A stretch of DNA of 47,783 bases from PS1 clade bacterium (GTDB lineage Bacteria; Pseudomonadota; Alphaproteobacteria; RS24): assembly GCA_003331985.1 (NCBI GenBank), contig QOQK01000007.1:1-47783 (forward strand), in the 5' to 3' direction. Each line of letters opens with the position of its first letter. Within the stretch, counting starts at the first letter, position 1. The notes below the pieces were generated by a model. It saw only the letters and a program-made list of their open reading frames with translations, was not told the origin of the DNA and did not search any database. Position numbers and translations under genes: made by a program. This document shows positions 33,590 to 42,120 of this stretch, piece by piece.

Positions 33590-34063
33590 ATGTCAGGTCC
33601 ATTTTCGGAAAGAATTTCGGTTGAACAGGTCGAGGAAAGCAATGAACTCGCACCTAAGTTTGATGTGAATGGGTTAATCCCCGTGGTCACAACAGACCAT
33701 GAAACCGGCGAATTGCTTATGCATGGCTACATGAATGAAGCAGCTTTTTTGAAATCAATCGAAACCGCTGAAGCTCATTATTATAGCCGTTCGCGCGAGA
33801 CCATATGGCATAAGGGCGCGACCAGTGGGCTCGTTCAAAATATTGTCGAAATGCGGATTGATGACGATCAAGATGCCGTATGGTTACGTGTCAAAGTTGC
33901 CGGTAACGGGGCAAGCTGTCATGTTGGCTACCGATCCTGTTTTTATCGTTCCGTCCCAACAGGCGATGTCGATGATAAGCTTACGCTTCAGTTCGAAGAA
34001 CAAGACAAGGTCTTTGACCCTCTAGAGGTTTACGGCGACGCGCCAAACCCTACAAAGCTTTAA
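33590..34063 (+). CDS. hisI: Phosphoribosyl-AMP cyclohydrolase
   Basis: This 157-residue monofunctional HisI (no HisE domain) opens the adenine ring of PR-AMP in histidine synthesis. It has [18 protein letters not shown], the [15 protein letters not shown] stretch, and the zinc/magnesium cysteines in [18 protein letters not shown]. The N-terminal 25 residues are an extension. GAAGGG precedes the ATG. It ends 11 bp before the convergent CBS gene. No other his genes are near. Confidence 0.95.
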   Translation: MSGPFSERISVEQVEESNELAPKFDVNGLIPVVTTDHETGELLMHGYMNEAAFLKSIETAEAHYYSRSRETIWHKGATSGLVQNIVEMRIDDDQDAVWLRVKVAGNGASCHVGYRSCFYRSVPTGDVDDKLTLQFEEQDKVFDPLEVYGDAPNPTKL

Positions 34064-34074
34064 AACACCAAACT

Positions 34075-34506
34075 CTATCCCGTGACGATATAGCTTTTCA
34101 GCGCCTCGGCTTCAGCTTCTGTATCCATGATGCGTCTTTTGACAACATCACCAATGGACACAAGACCACAGATTTTTCCATCATCAATAACCGGTAAATG
34201 ACGAATGCGTTTTTCAGTCATAATTTCCATCGCCTCGACCACAGTTGTTTCATTCGTAATGGTGACCGGATTAGATGTCATGAAATCACTAAGTGGTCTT
34301 TCAAGTGCGGATGCCCCATGATTAGAGAGAGCACGCACAACATCTCTTTCAGAAATTACACCCGCCATAGGTTCTTCAGGGCTTGTGGTGACCAATATTC
34401 CCACTGAGCGATTTTCCAGAACAGCAATAGCGTCGGAAAGCTTATTGGAACTATCGATAGTAAGTACATCCGTCCCTTTATCGCCAAGGATCATTCTAAC
34501 ATTCAT
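34075..34506 (-). CDS. CBS-domain pair protein
   Basis: This 143-residue protein is made of two CBS domains (about 15-70 and 80-135), with GVISERDVVRALSNHG and GLVSIGDVVKRRI closing the two halves. Such stand-alone pairs bind adenine nucleotides and serve as energy sensors. The frame could start at 34539 or 34515; AGGAGG lies 9 nt before the ATG at 34506 and abuts the one at 34515, so 34506 is chosen. The partner is unknown. Confidence 0.87.
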   Translation of the reverse strand: MNVRMILGDKGTDVLTIDSSNKLSDAIAVLENRSVGILVTTSPEEPMAGVISERDVVRALSNHGASALERPLSDFMTSNPVTITNETTVVEAMEIMTEKRIRHLPVIDDGKICGLVSIGDVVKRRIMDTEAEAEALKSYIVTG

Positions 34507-34590
34507 ATTATTCATCCTCCTGCTGATATTTTGTATCAATAAAAATTTTGATGCAAGGGCAGTGCTCTTAAGGATTGAAATAACTTATTA

Positions 34591-35331
34591 TTATGACTTG
34601 TTGTTATCCGTTCGCGCACCTGACCATTCCCCAAAATCAACATTTCCCGGACCGCCGGAAGGTGACAATGGTGGGGTTTCAAACCAACCGATGAGAAAGA
34701 GGCCAGCAAAAAAACCGCCCAGATGCGCTTGCCAAGCAACCGATACAGATGCCCCGCCCGGTGAGACCGATATCAAGCCAAAAAGAAGGTTTAACACCAC
34801 CCATAGCAAAACAAACATGAGAGCTGTGCCATTGGTGAAAACCTTTCTTAAAGGTAACAAGCGGGGTCGACGATTTGAATTGGCAAAAATATCCCCGGAG
34901 AAGGCAAACCGCGCGGAAGCACCAAGCATAGCCGCAACCCCGCCGGATGCACCGATAATAGGAATAAGCGACTCTCGACTGAAAAAATATTGCACCTGAA
35001 TGGCAATGACACAGCATAGTAGAAAAAACAGCAGATATATTTTTGCGCTCTCAATACGTTTGGCAACCGCCGACCCAAAGGCGAGTAACCAGACCATATT
35101 CATGATTAAATGCTCCCAACTTCCATGCAGAAACGCATAGCTAATAAGTGTCCAGAGCTTGTCCCCTCGCGAAAATTCATTAGGAACAAATGCCAAATTT
35201 AAAAACAGGCTGGCGCCAAGTCCCGAGGAAAGAATTTTTGTGAAAGTGATGTGTATGATTACCATCAGACCAATCAAAAACAGAATGGCCGACGGTGCTT
35301 TTAAAATAGGTTCATTTTTGGAGATTTTCAT
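34591..35331 (-). CDS. Rhomboid family intramembrane serine protease
   Basis: This 246-residue protein has six or seven membrane helices. The catalytic dyad is Ser129 in GASGG and His203 in WQAHLGGFFAG, with HxxxxHN-like HGSWEHLIMN (His74, Asn78) contributing the oxyanion site. It cuts membrane-anchored substrates in the inner membrane. Its start overlaps the end of the HCCA-isomerase-like gene by 20 bp. Confidence 0.92.
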   Translation of the reverse strand: MKISKNEPILKAPSAILFLIGLMVIIHITFTKILSSGLGASLFLNLAFVPNEFSRGDKLWTLISYAFLHGSWEHLIMNMVWLLAFGSAVAKRIESAKIYLLFFLLCCVIAIQVQYFFSRESLIPIIGASGGVAAMLGASARFAFSGDIFANSNRRPRLLPLRKVFTNGTALMFVLLWVVLNLLFGLISVSPGGASVSVAWQAHLGGFFAGLFLIGWFETPPLSPSGGPGNVDFGEWSGARTDNNKS

Positions 35332-35926
35332 TTTTCAACTTTTCTTCAACCAACAAAAGGCGGTCATTCCCAAAATACATATCTGTTTCATTGATAAACA
35401 TCGTTGGAGAACCAAAACCACCTCTTTGACACAACTCATCAGTATTTTCCCGCAAGCGGGATTTGATGGCATCATCCTTCAGAGAGGTTAAGAAATCATT
35501 TACCGGCAAATCGCATGCTACTGCAATGGCTGACAATATATCTGGATTACTGACATCTAAACCATCTCGCCAATAAGCCTCAAAGCCGAGCCGCGCGTAG
35601 TTCGGCAGTTTATCGTGGTCAAGCGCAAACAAAGCCCCGCGCATTATATTCACCGCATTCACCGGAAATATATCCGGCCAATTAATTTCAAGATCACAAA
35701 AATCAGCCCAGTCTTTTAAATCTTTGACACTGTAACTCAATTTTACAGGATTAGGATTTGCTCGCGTTTCATACAGCTCCTGATTGACGCTGTTAAAAAC
35801 CCCGCCAACCAAAATTGGACGCCAAATAAGTTCTGCTTGCATTTTCTCTGTTAGAGACTCTATGCGGCTAAAAGCCAGATATGTCCACGGGCTTGAAATA
35901 TCAAAAAAGAATTCAAGTCGCGCCAT
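35312..35926 (-). CDS. DsbA-fold 2-hydroxychromene-2-carboxylate isomerase family protein
   Basis: This 204-residue kappa-GST/HCCA-isomerase-like protein has ARLEFFFDISSPWTYLAF, with serines replacing the CxxC of DsbA. It also has WRPILVGGVFNSVNQ and FGSPTMFINETDMYFGNDRL near the C-terminus. It is probably a glutathione-dependent isomerase or transferase; naphthalene breakdown itself is not implied. The frame runs to 35974, but the ATG at 35926 begins the family alignment and lies one base after the GMC stop, so it is chosen. Confidence 0.87.
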   Translation of the reverse strand: MARLEFFFDISSPWTYLAFSRIESLTEKMQAELIWRPILVGGVFNSVNQELYETRANPNPVKLSYSVKDLKDWADFCDLEINWPDIFPVNAVNIMRGALFALDHDKLPNYARLGFEAYWRDGLDVSNPDILSAIAVACDLPVNDFLTSLKDDAIKSRLRENTDELCQRGGFGSPTMFINETDMYFGNDRLLLVEEKLKNENLQK

Positions 35927-35927
35927 G

Positions 35928-37574
35928 CTAGTCAACAAAGTCCAAGGCCTGACGAGGCAAAAAATCTTTGCCACGAATATGATCAGATATTTTTTCTGCT
36001 ATCATAATAGTTGGCGCATTTGTATTGCCGCCAATCAGCGTCGGCATGAGTGAAGCATCAATAACGCGTAAACCCTTCACCCCATGCACTTGCCCATTTT
36101 CATTAGTCACCGACATAGTGTCTGTTCCCATTTTACAAGTCCCGACAGGATGGTAAAGAGTCTCACCAGTTTCCCTAATCCAAGCATCCAACGCCTCATC
36201 GTCCTCTATATTCACCTCTGGCCCGGGTTTTAACCTATCGGAACGATACGGATCGAATGCCGCCTGTTTAAAAACCTTATGTGTCTGACGGACACCATTT
36301 CTTAAATCGCGACGGTCATTTTCAGTTGAAAGGTAATTAGGTTGAATAATCGGCGGAGATTGTGGGTCAGTGTCCTTCAGTCCGACAGAGCCACGACTTT
36401 CGGGGCGACAAATATATACCAGCCCGCTAAAGGCATGCTGAGTGGATGTTTTATCGCCGCGCGCATGGCTATCTTCCAGACCCAGCGAGACATAATGCAC
36501 CTGAATATCGGGAATATCTTTCTCGGGAGCTGATTTAAAAAAAGCTCCGGCTGAACAGGGCGGATAAGAGGCATCACCCTTTCCTGCAAGCAAATATTTT
36601 ATCCCTGCAATAGCCTGAGGTATTGGCCCCACAGATTTGTGCATTGTGATGGGTTGCGGGCAGGCAAACTGACAAACCACTGCGAGGTGATCCTGCAAAT
36701 TCTGTCCCACACCCGGCAAGTCATGGATGACCGGAATTTCAAAATCTTTCAGTGTCTGAGCATCACCAACACCTGAGCGCAAAAGAATTTGCGGCGAGTT
36801 AAGCGCCCCAGCCGAGAGAATAATTTCTTTGTTGACCGACACTGTAAGTTTTTTTCTTTTTTTGATGAGGTCGACACCAACCGCGCGATTACCCTCAAAT
36901 ACGACTTTATCGACTGTTACGTTGCTCAGGATAGTCAGGTTTTTTCTTTTTAAAGACGGGTGCAAATAAGCGCGTGCCGCACTCCACCGACGCGCCCCTT
37001 TAATTGTATGTTCGTAACGCGAAAAGCCTTCTTGTTGTTTGCCATTAAAATCCTGCGTCTCAGGAAAACCGGCTTCAACACCTGCCTTCACAAACACATC
37101 CAGCAGGACATCATTTTGACGATCAGATTTTTGAACACTTAGCGGACCATCTTCACCATGATATTCGGTGTCGCCATTCCCTTTATAAGTTTCTGCGCGT
37201 TTAAAATACGGGATAACATCTTCATAGCCCCAGCCCTTATTGCCCAGTTGCGACCATAAATTGTAATCTTTGGCGTGACCTCTTGTGTAAATCATTGCGT
37301 TGATTGATGACGATCCTCCCCAACCTCTTCCACGTGGCCAGTAAAGTTGCCGGCCATCCATATTGGGATCGGATTCCGTCTCGAATCCATAATTATACTT
37401 TCCAGGCTCAGGCACTATTTGGGAATAACCTGCAGGCATATGAATAAAAAGATTTCTGTCTTTACCGCCGGCCTCCAGCACAAGCACACGACAATCAGGA
37501 TCCTCGGTAAGCCTCGCGGCAAGCACACATCCGGCACTACCGGCCCCTACAATGATGTAATCATATTGCTCCAA
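35928..37574 (-). CDS. GMC family FAD oxidoreductase (choline/alcohol dehydrogenase-like)
   Basis: This 548-residue protein has N-terminal FAD motif GAGSAG (10-15) in YIIVGAGSAGCVLAARL, the GMC signature PRGRGWGGSSSINAMIYTRG, and the C-terminal active-site histidine in ETLYHPVGTCKMG. The family oxidises choline, long-chain or polyglycol alcohols. There is no betB or transporter beside it, so choline is not supported. It is followed by the HCCA-like and rhomboid genes, all minus strand and nearly touching, a likely operon. Confidence 0.9.
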   Translation of the reverse strand: MEQYDYIIVGAGSAGCVLAARLTEDPDCRVLVLEAGGKDRNLFIHMPAGYSQIVPEPGKYNYGFETESDPNMDGRQLYWPRGRGWGGSSSINAMIYTRGHAKDYNLWSQLGNKGWGYEDVIPYFKRAETYKGNGDTEYHGEDGPLSVQKSDRQNDVLLDVFVKAGVEAGFPETQDFNGKQQEGFSRYEHTIKGARRWSAARAYLHPSLKRKNLTILSNVTVDKVVFEGNRAVGVDLIKKRKKLTVSVNKEIILSAGALNSPQILLRSGVGDAQTLKDFEIPVIHDLPGVGQNLQDHLAVVCQFACPQPITMHKSVGPIPQAIAGIKYLLAGKGDASYPPCSAGAFFKSAPEKDIPDIQVHYVSLGLEDSHARGDKTSTQHAFSGLVYICRPESRGSVGLKDTDPQSPPIIQPNYLSTENDRRDLRNGVRQTHKVFKQAAFDPYRSDRLKPGPEVNIEDDEALDAWIRETGETLYHPVGTCKMGTDTMSVTNENGQVHGVKGLRVIDASLMPTLIGGNTNAPTIMIAEKISDHIRGKDFLPRQALDFVD

Positions 37575-37665
37575 TTTATCCCCCTCGCCAGCAAATTAGG
37601 CAAGCCCCTGCACTTTAAGTCATTATGAAAGATAATGTGAGAAGCGCTCACATCAGGCAAGAGGT

Positions 37666-38199
37666 TTATGTGTCCAGAACATGTAAATCTGATTTAAAAC
37701 GCCGCCAGTTATCAACATATGACAGAGCCGACAGCCGAATAAAATTAACCGCCTCATCTTCCAATGTCTTAACGACCTTACCGGGCGCACCCAAAACCAT
37801 CGAATTATCAGGTATTTCGACATTTTCAGTAATCAGAGCGTGGCTTCCAATGAGACAATTATTGCCGATTTTAGCGCCATTCATCACTGTCGCACCCATG
37901 CCGATAAGCGTGTTATCGCCAATCGTACAACCATGCAAAACCACTTGATGACCAATCACGCTATGACTACCGATTGTTAGCGGGTATCCCATATCCGTAT
38001 GCAGAACACATTTATCCTGAACATTGGAATTTTCGCCAATGGTGATAGCTTCATTATCACCGCGAATGACGACCCCAAACCAAACGCTGGCATTTTCTTT
38101 AAAAACTACCTTACCGATAATCTGGGCATCTGGTGCAGCCCACCAGTTATCACTTTCAGGGTATTCAGGCTTAGCATCACCCAATGCATAAAGGGTCAT
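37666..38199 (-). CDS. Gamma-carbonic anhydrase family protein (left-handed beta-helix)
   Basis: This 177-residue trimeric hexapeptide-repeat protein has repeats such as IGENSNVQDKCVLHTD, IGSHSVIGHQVVLHGCTIGDNTLIGMG and IGNNCLIGSHALI. The zinc-ligand histidines are present in VLHTD and IGHQVVLHG, in the spacing seen in gamma-CA/YrdA proteins. Activity varies in this family. Its ATG overlaps the DUF3126 stop by 4 bp, and cysE lies further upstream in the same unit. Confidence 0.9.
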   Translation of the reverse strand: MTLYALGDAKPEYPESDNWWAAPDAQIIGKVVFKENASVWFGVVIRGDNEAITIGENSNVQDKCVLHTDMGYPLTIGSHSVIGHQVVLHGCTIGDNTLIGMGATVMNGAKIGNNCLIGSHALITENVEIPDNSMVLGAPGKVVKTLEDEAVNFIRLSALSYVDNWRRFKSDLHVLDT

Positions 38200-38435
38200 T
38201 CGTCAAAGCCTTCATCACCAGCCAAATCATCTGACAAATCAAAATCAAGAATTGCCATTGAGAAATTATAGCTGACCTCACCATCTTCATCATCTTTGGT
38301 CAAAGTGGCGATAAATTCCTCATCCATCAGAACTTCAACCATATCCTGACGCGGACTTCTTTTAAGCTCCAGCGCTTCGGTCTTAAACAACTTTCTCAGA
38401 TAAGCTTCAACTTTGACGATTTCGTCATTATTCAT
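38196..38435 (-). CDS. DUF3126 family protein
   Basis: This 79-residue acidic protein has VKVEAYLRKLFKTEALEL near the start and YNFSMAILDFDL near the end, the pattern of DUF3126, a small family nearly restricted to Alphaproteobacteria. Its function is unknown. TTTGGAGAGATAAAT places a good ribosome-binding site ahead of the ATG. It lies 18 bp after cysE, an order conserved in the class. Confidence 0.85.
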   Translation of the reverse strand: MNNDEIVKVEAYLRKLFKTEALELKRSPRQDMVEVLMDEEFIATLTKDDEDGEVSYNFSMAILDFDLSDDLAGDEGFDE

Positions 38436-38453
38436 ATTTATCTCTCCAAATAC

Positions 38454-39239
38454 TCAAATATCTTTTCCAAAATTATGGTCCATCTCACGCGACGGTTCGG
38501 GCGTGGAAACCTTGCCAACGACTTTCGCAGGCACACCAACAACAGTCGAATAGGCGGGTACATCAGTCAAAACTACACTGCCGCCACCAATCTTGGCACA
38601 ATCACCGACCCGGATATTACCCAGCACTTTCGCCCCGACACTAATCAAAACACCATTACCGATTTTGGGATGCCTGTCGCCTCCCTCTTTCCCGCTACCG
38701 CCAAGCGTAACACCATGCAACATGGATACGTCATTTCCGATAACTGCTGTCTCACCAATCACAACGCCGGTAGCATGATCAATCATAATACCTTTGCCGA
38801 TTTTAGCTGAAGGATGAATATCAGCGCCAAAAAGCTCAGATGCCCGACTTTGCAGATATAATGCTGTTCCTGAATGACCCGTGGTCATAAGATGATGGGC
38901 CGCACGATATGTTTGCAGAGACAAAAACCCTTTAAAAAATAAAAGTGGCGCGAAATAGGATGTACAGGCCGGGTCACGATCATAGACCGCCACAATATCC
39001 TCCTCAATTGAAGCAATAATAACTTCATCGGCATTATAGGCGTCTAAAAGAATAGTGTAGATTTTATCCCTTGAAATATGTTCATTGGCAAATTTGGTTG
39101 CCAGATTAAAAGCCACCGAGTCAGCAAGAGACTGCCGTTCCAAAACAACTGTCTTAAGAAAAGACTCCATGACCGGCTCTGACGCAATTACATCTTCCAC
39201 CTGCTGTCGGATTACTTCCCAGATTCCCTCGCCCGCCAT
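38454..39239 (-). CDS. cysE: Serine O-acetyltransferase
   Basis: This 261-residue protein has an N-terminal helical region (about 1-120) followed by the left-handed beta-helix acetyltransferase domain with ADIHPSAKIGKGIMIDHATG, MLHGVTLGG and VLGNIRVGDCAKIGGGSVVL. The catalytic histidines are in DHATG and LHGVT. It makes O-acetylserine from serine and acetyl-CoA for cysteine synthesis. AGGGAATAAAA precedes the ATG. It is first in the cysE-DUF3126-gammaCA unit. Confidence 0.95.
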   Translation of the reverse strand: MAGEGIWEVIRQQVEDVIASEPVMESFLKTVVLERQSLADSVAFNLATKFANEHISRDKIYTILLDAYNADEVIIASIEEDIVAVYDRDPACTSYFAPLLFFKGFLSLQTYRAAHHLMTTGHSGTALYLQSRASELFGADIHPSAKIGKGIMIDHATGVVIGETAVIGNDVSMLHGVTLGGSGKEGGDRHPKIGNGVLISVGAKVLGNIRVGDCAKIGGGSVVLTDVPAYSTVVGVPAKVVGKVSTPEPSREMDHNFGKDI

Positions 39240-39376
39240 TTTTTATTCCCTAGCTATCTTCGTTTATAAGTATAGTTGTATTCATAAGTATAATCGTTTT
39301 TCGTTGCATGCAAGCATAGGAAGATATGATTGCTCCATCCTAAGCTAATGCTTAGCATGTGATAAAGGAGAGGCTG

Positions 39377-40639
39377 ATGCAGGTGCAGGAGTTAAAACAA
39401 ATCGTCATTAAAGTGATAGACGACATGGCGACCGATCTTATTAAGGTCAGTAGAGACATTCACGCTCGACCGGAACTCGCCTTTGAAGAGTTTTATGCTG
39501 CGGATCGCTTGTGCACTATGGTTGAAGATAATGGCCTTGATATAACGCGCAACGCTTTTGGCCTTGAAACAGCTTTTGTTTCGTCTTTCGGCACTCAGGA
39601 CGAACACGATTGCGAGGTTGCCATAATCTCAGAATATGACGCCCTTCCCGGTATCGGTCATGCCTGCGGACATAACATTATCGCCGCAGCAGGATTAGGC
39701 GCAACACTCGCACTTTCCAAACTCAACGGAAAACTTCCTGGTCGGGTTCGCTATCTCGGAACGCCAGCAGAAGAAAAAGGCGGCGGTAAAGAATATATGG
39801 CTCAAAAAGGGGCTTTTGATGGACTTGATGCTGCTATGATGGTTCACCCAGCAGGCGTTAATTTACTCACAATGCCAAGCCTTGCGATGACAGAAGTCAA
39901 TGTGATCTATCACGGCAAAAACGCCCATGCCGCTGGGTCACCCCATGAAGGCATTAACGCACTGGATGCCCTGGTTTCAGCCTACCAATCCCTCGCACAA
40001 TTACGTCAGCATATTAAATCATCTGAACGAATTCACGGAATCTTTACCGATGCAGGGCAAGCACCTAATATTGTGCCGGATCGCGCTGCAGGAACTTTTT
40101 ATGTCCGCGCATCGGACGGAACGGAACTCGCGGATTTAAAAAAACGCGTCGAAAACTGTTTGCAAGCCGGCGCAATGGCAACTGGATGCACAGCAGAAAT
40201 CAACTGGGCGAAAGTGGACTATCTAGAGATAAAAAATTCATGGGATATGGCTGAAGCCTATCGTCAAAATGCTAAAACTCTCGGACGAGATTTTTTTCCG
40301 ATAGATATGATACCCACTAATGCCGCCGGATCGACAGATATGGGCAATGTCAGCCACCGCGTACCGTCCATTCATCCAATGATTGCTTGCGCGCCACCTG
40401 AAGTTGTCATTCATAATCCTGAATTTGCCCATTATGCGGGCTCGGAAACCGGTGATTTAGCCGTACTGGATGGCGCCAAATCCATGGCAATGACAACTCT
40501 GGATTTTATGATGGATGCAGATTTGCGCCAAAAAGCAAAAGACAGCTTTAATGAAACCGGTGACACCTCCAAAATGTCTGTCCAGAGCGCATGGCGCAAG
40601 GAAGGTATTGCTCATCTGGGCGGGTGCGGGTGCAGTTAA
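39377..40639 (+). CDS. M20 family amidohydrolase/metallopeptidase
   Basis: This 420-residue protein has HARPELAFEE at the N-terminus, the metal motif GHACGHNIIAAAG, PAEEKGGGKEYM with the catalytic glutamate, and a dimerisation insert (KNAHAAGSPHEGINAL). It resembles AbgB/amidohydrolase-type M20D enzymes that cleave N-acyl amino acids or p-aminobenzoyl-glutamate. The longer frame starts at a GTG (39359); AAGGAG lies 6 nt before the ATG at 39377, which is chosen. The tail ends in GGCGCS, a Gly/Cys-rich terminus. The substrate is unknown. Confidence 0.9.
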   Translation: MQVQELKQIVIKVIDDMATDLIKVSRDIHARPELAFEEFYAADRLCTMVEDNGLDITRNAFGLETAFVSSFGTQDEHDCEVAIISEYDALPGIGHACGHNIIAAAGLGATLALSKLNGKLPGRVRYLGTPAEEKGGGKEYMAQKGAFDGLDAAMMVHPAGVNLLTMPSLAMTEVNVIYHGKNAHAAGSPHEGINALDALVSAYQSLAQLRQHIKSSERIHGIFTDAGQAPNIVPDRAAGTFYVRASDGTELADLKKRVENCLQAGAMATGCTAEINWAKVDYLEIKNSWDMAEAYRQNAKTLGRDFFPIDMIPTNAAGSTDMGNVSHRVPSIHPMIACAPPEVVIHNPEFAHYAGSETGDLAVLDGAKSMAMTTLDFMMDADLRQKAKDSFNETGDTSKMSVQSAWRKEGIAHLGGCGCS

Positions 40640-40694
40640 GACACACTAACTCTAAAGACCGCAGCACTTGCATTACAAGCGCTACATAGTTTGC

Positions 40695-40723
40695 AAGACG
40701 TTTAAAAGACGTTTAAAAGAAAC
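40695..40723. repeat. 11-bp tandem repeat, about 2.6 copies
   Basis: AAGACGTTTAA occurs at 40695-40705 and 40706-40716, with a partial third copy AAGAAAC following. It lies in the 179-bp gap after the amidohydrolase gene. The 13-bp palindrome TGTAACAGTTACA follows at 40729-40741. Both may be control elements for the zinc-finger gene at 40819. Confidence 0.6.
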
Positions 40724-40818
40724 CTAAGTGTAACAGTTACATTCAGAAACAGGCTTAAATCCATACCCTAGTGTTTTCTGGATGTAAGAATAATACCCCA
40801 ATGGGTGAGGCAAGCAAT

Positions 40819-41064
40819 ATGGCTGATAAATTAACTCCAAAATTCAAAAATGATCAGGGTGTCAAAGAAATTACAATTGGTGTTCGCGAATTTGAATGTA
40901 TTGGCGCTTCCGCTCCTTATGACCATCCTCATATTTTTTTAGATATGGGCCAGGATGCCAATATCATTTGTCCATATTGCTCAACAGTTTATAAATATGA
41001 CCCCTCTCTCAATGCTCTAGAGACAGTGCCTGAAGGGTGCGCGCTAGAAACCGAAAGCGTCTGA
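40819..41064 (+). CDS. CHCC zinc-finger domain protein (NDUFS6-like)
   Basis: This 81-residue protein has one CHCC zinc site: Cys27, His36/His38, Cys51 and Cys54 (FECIGAS...HPHIFLDMG...CPYC). This matches the zf-CHCC family, whose mitochondrial relative is the complex I subunit NDUFS6. In Alphaproteobacteria it is a small conserved protein. The frame runs from 40771, but GGTGAGG lies 8 nt before the ATG at 40819, and the family begins there. Confidence 0.88.
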   Translation: MADKLTPKFKNDQGVKEITIGVREFECIGASAPYDHPHIFLDMGQDANIICPYCSTVYKYDPSLNALETVPEGCALETESV

Positions 41065-41080
41065 ACACCAAGGGAATAAA

Positions 41081-42058
41081 GTGAAAAAATATATTTTCAA
41101 GATACTTGGCTTTTTCACAGCTGGGCTTTTTAGCCTTCTCGTAATCGGGTTTTTTATCTCAGGGTTTTTTATAATTTCCGACCTACCGCGTTCCGAAGTC
41201 GCTGATAAATACAGCAACCGGAACTCTATGTTTATAACTCTGGAAAATGGCAGCACCGTCCATATTCGCGATGAGGGTAACCGCGATGGTGAAGTACTGG
41301 TTTTAATGCATGGTTTTGGCATGTCTTTACATGTCTGGGAAAAATGGGTGGCAGAACTGGGCGATAAATATCGGCTGATTAGTTTTGACTGGCCGGGGCA
41401 TGGTCTCTCCACACCTGTCCAAGACACTAATTACGACCTAAACGCTCTGACCGATTATTTAGCAGATGTTCTGGACTGGATGAATATCGACGAATTTGTG
41501 CTTGTTGGTCACTCAATGGGAGGCGGGGTTGCCATGAATTATGTCGTCGATAACCCCAATAAAGTTCAAGCGCTCGTGCTTATCGCAGCAATGGGTCTTA
41601 AAATTGATAGATCAGATACCGCACCGCGCATGTTGGAAATCACTAAATACCCAGGCATGAGTAAGGCCCTGCGCTACATCACCCCCTATGACACAGTTAA
41701 AAAAGCACTCATCACCAGATACGGGTCTGAAGCTTTTGTGAGTAAAGAGCTAGTTGACAGATATTATGAGTTAATGCTGAACAGCACTAACAGAGAAGTA
41801 TTTATTAAGCGGCTTAAACAAATGTTGTTGGATGAACCGCTCGATGCACGTATTGGTCGGTTAAATCACCCGACATTATTAATCTGGGGGGAAGAAGATC
41901 AAATGGTTGGTCTAAAATATGCCAAAAGGTTGAGATCGATCATCTTATCCGCTCGTTTGGTGAGTTATCAAGGGGTCGGACACATGCCAATGGAAGTGCT
42001 TCCAAAGGTCACAGCTAGAGACTTAACTAATTTTCTTAACAGTGAAGTTTTTCAATAA
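41081..42058 (+). CDS. Alpha/beta hydrolase with N-terminal membrane anchor
   Basis: This 325-residue protein has an N-terminal hydrophobic segment (about 8-33), an anchor or signal. The hydrolase fold follows, with LMHGFGMSLHVWEKW (oxyanion), nucleophile Ser145 in VGHSMGGG, Asp in IWGEEDQMVG and His in GVGHMPME. The start is GTG, with AAGGGA 5 nt upstream. The substrate is unknown; esterase, lipase and C-C hydrolases share this fold. It precedes the valine-degradation genes by 62 bp on the same strand. Confidence 0.88.
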   Translation: MKKYIFKILGFFTAGLFSLLVIGFFISGFFIISDLPRSEVADKYSNRNSMFITLENGSTVHIRDEGNRDGEVLVLMHGFGMSLHVWEKWVAELGDKYRLISFDWPGHGLSTPVQDTNYDLNALTDYLADVLDWMNIDEFVLVGHSMGGGVAMNYVVDNPNKVQALVLIAAMGLKIDRSDTAPRMLEITKYPGMSKALRYITPYDTVKKALITRYGSEAFVSKELVDRYYELMLNSTNREVFIKRLKQMLLDEPLDARIGRLNHPTLLIWGEEDQMVGLKYAKRLRSIILSARLVSYQGVGHMPMEVLPKVTARDLTNFLNSEVFQ

Positions 42059-42120
42059 TCTATACTATCTTATCACCAGAGCTTTAATAAAAGCCTGATT
42101 TTTTCTAGGAGAGGACTACC

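Noticed and set aside
34385-34999. 204-codon plus-strand frame across the CBS/rhomboid region
   Set aside because: It runs antisense to two recognised genes and has proline/arginine-rich shadow composition.
35928-37574. Choline dehydrogenase (betA) for glycine betaine synthesis
   Set aside because: GMC family text is clear, but there is no betB, betI or choline transporter nearby, so the choline-specific name is not supported.
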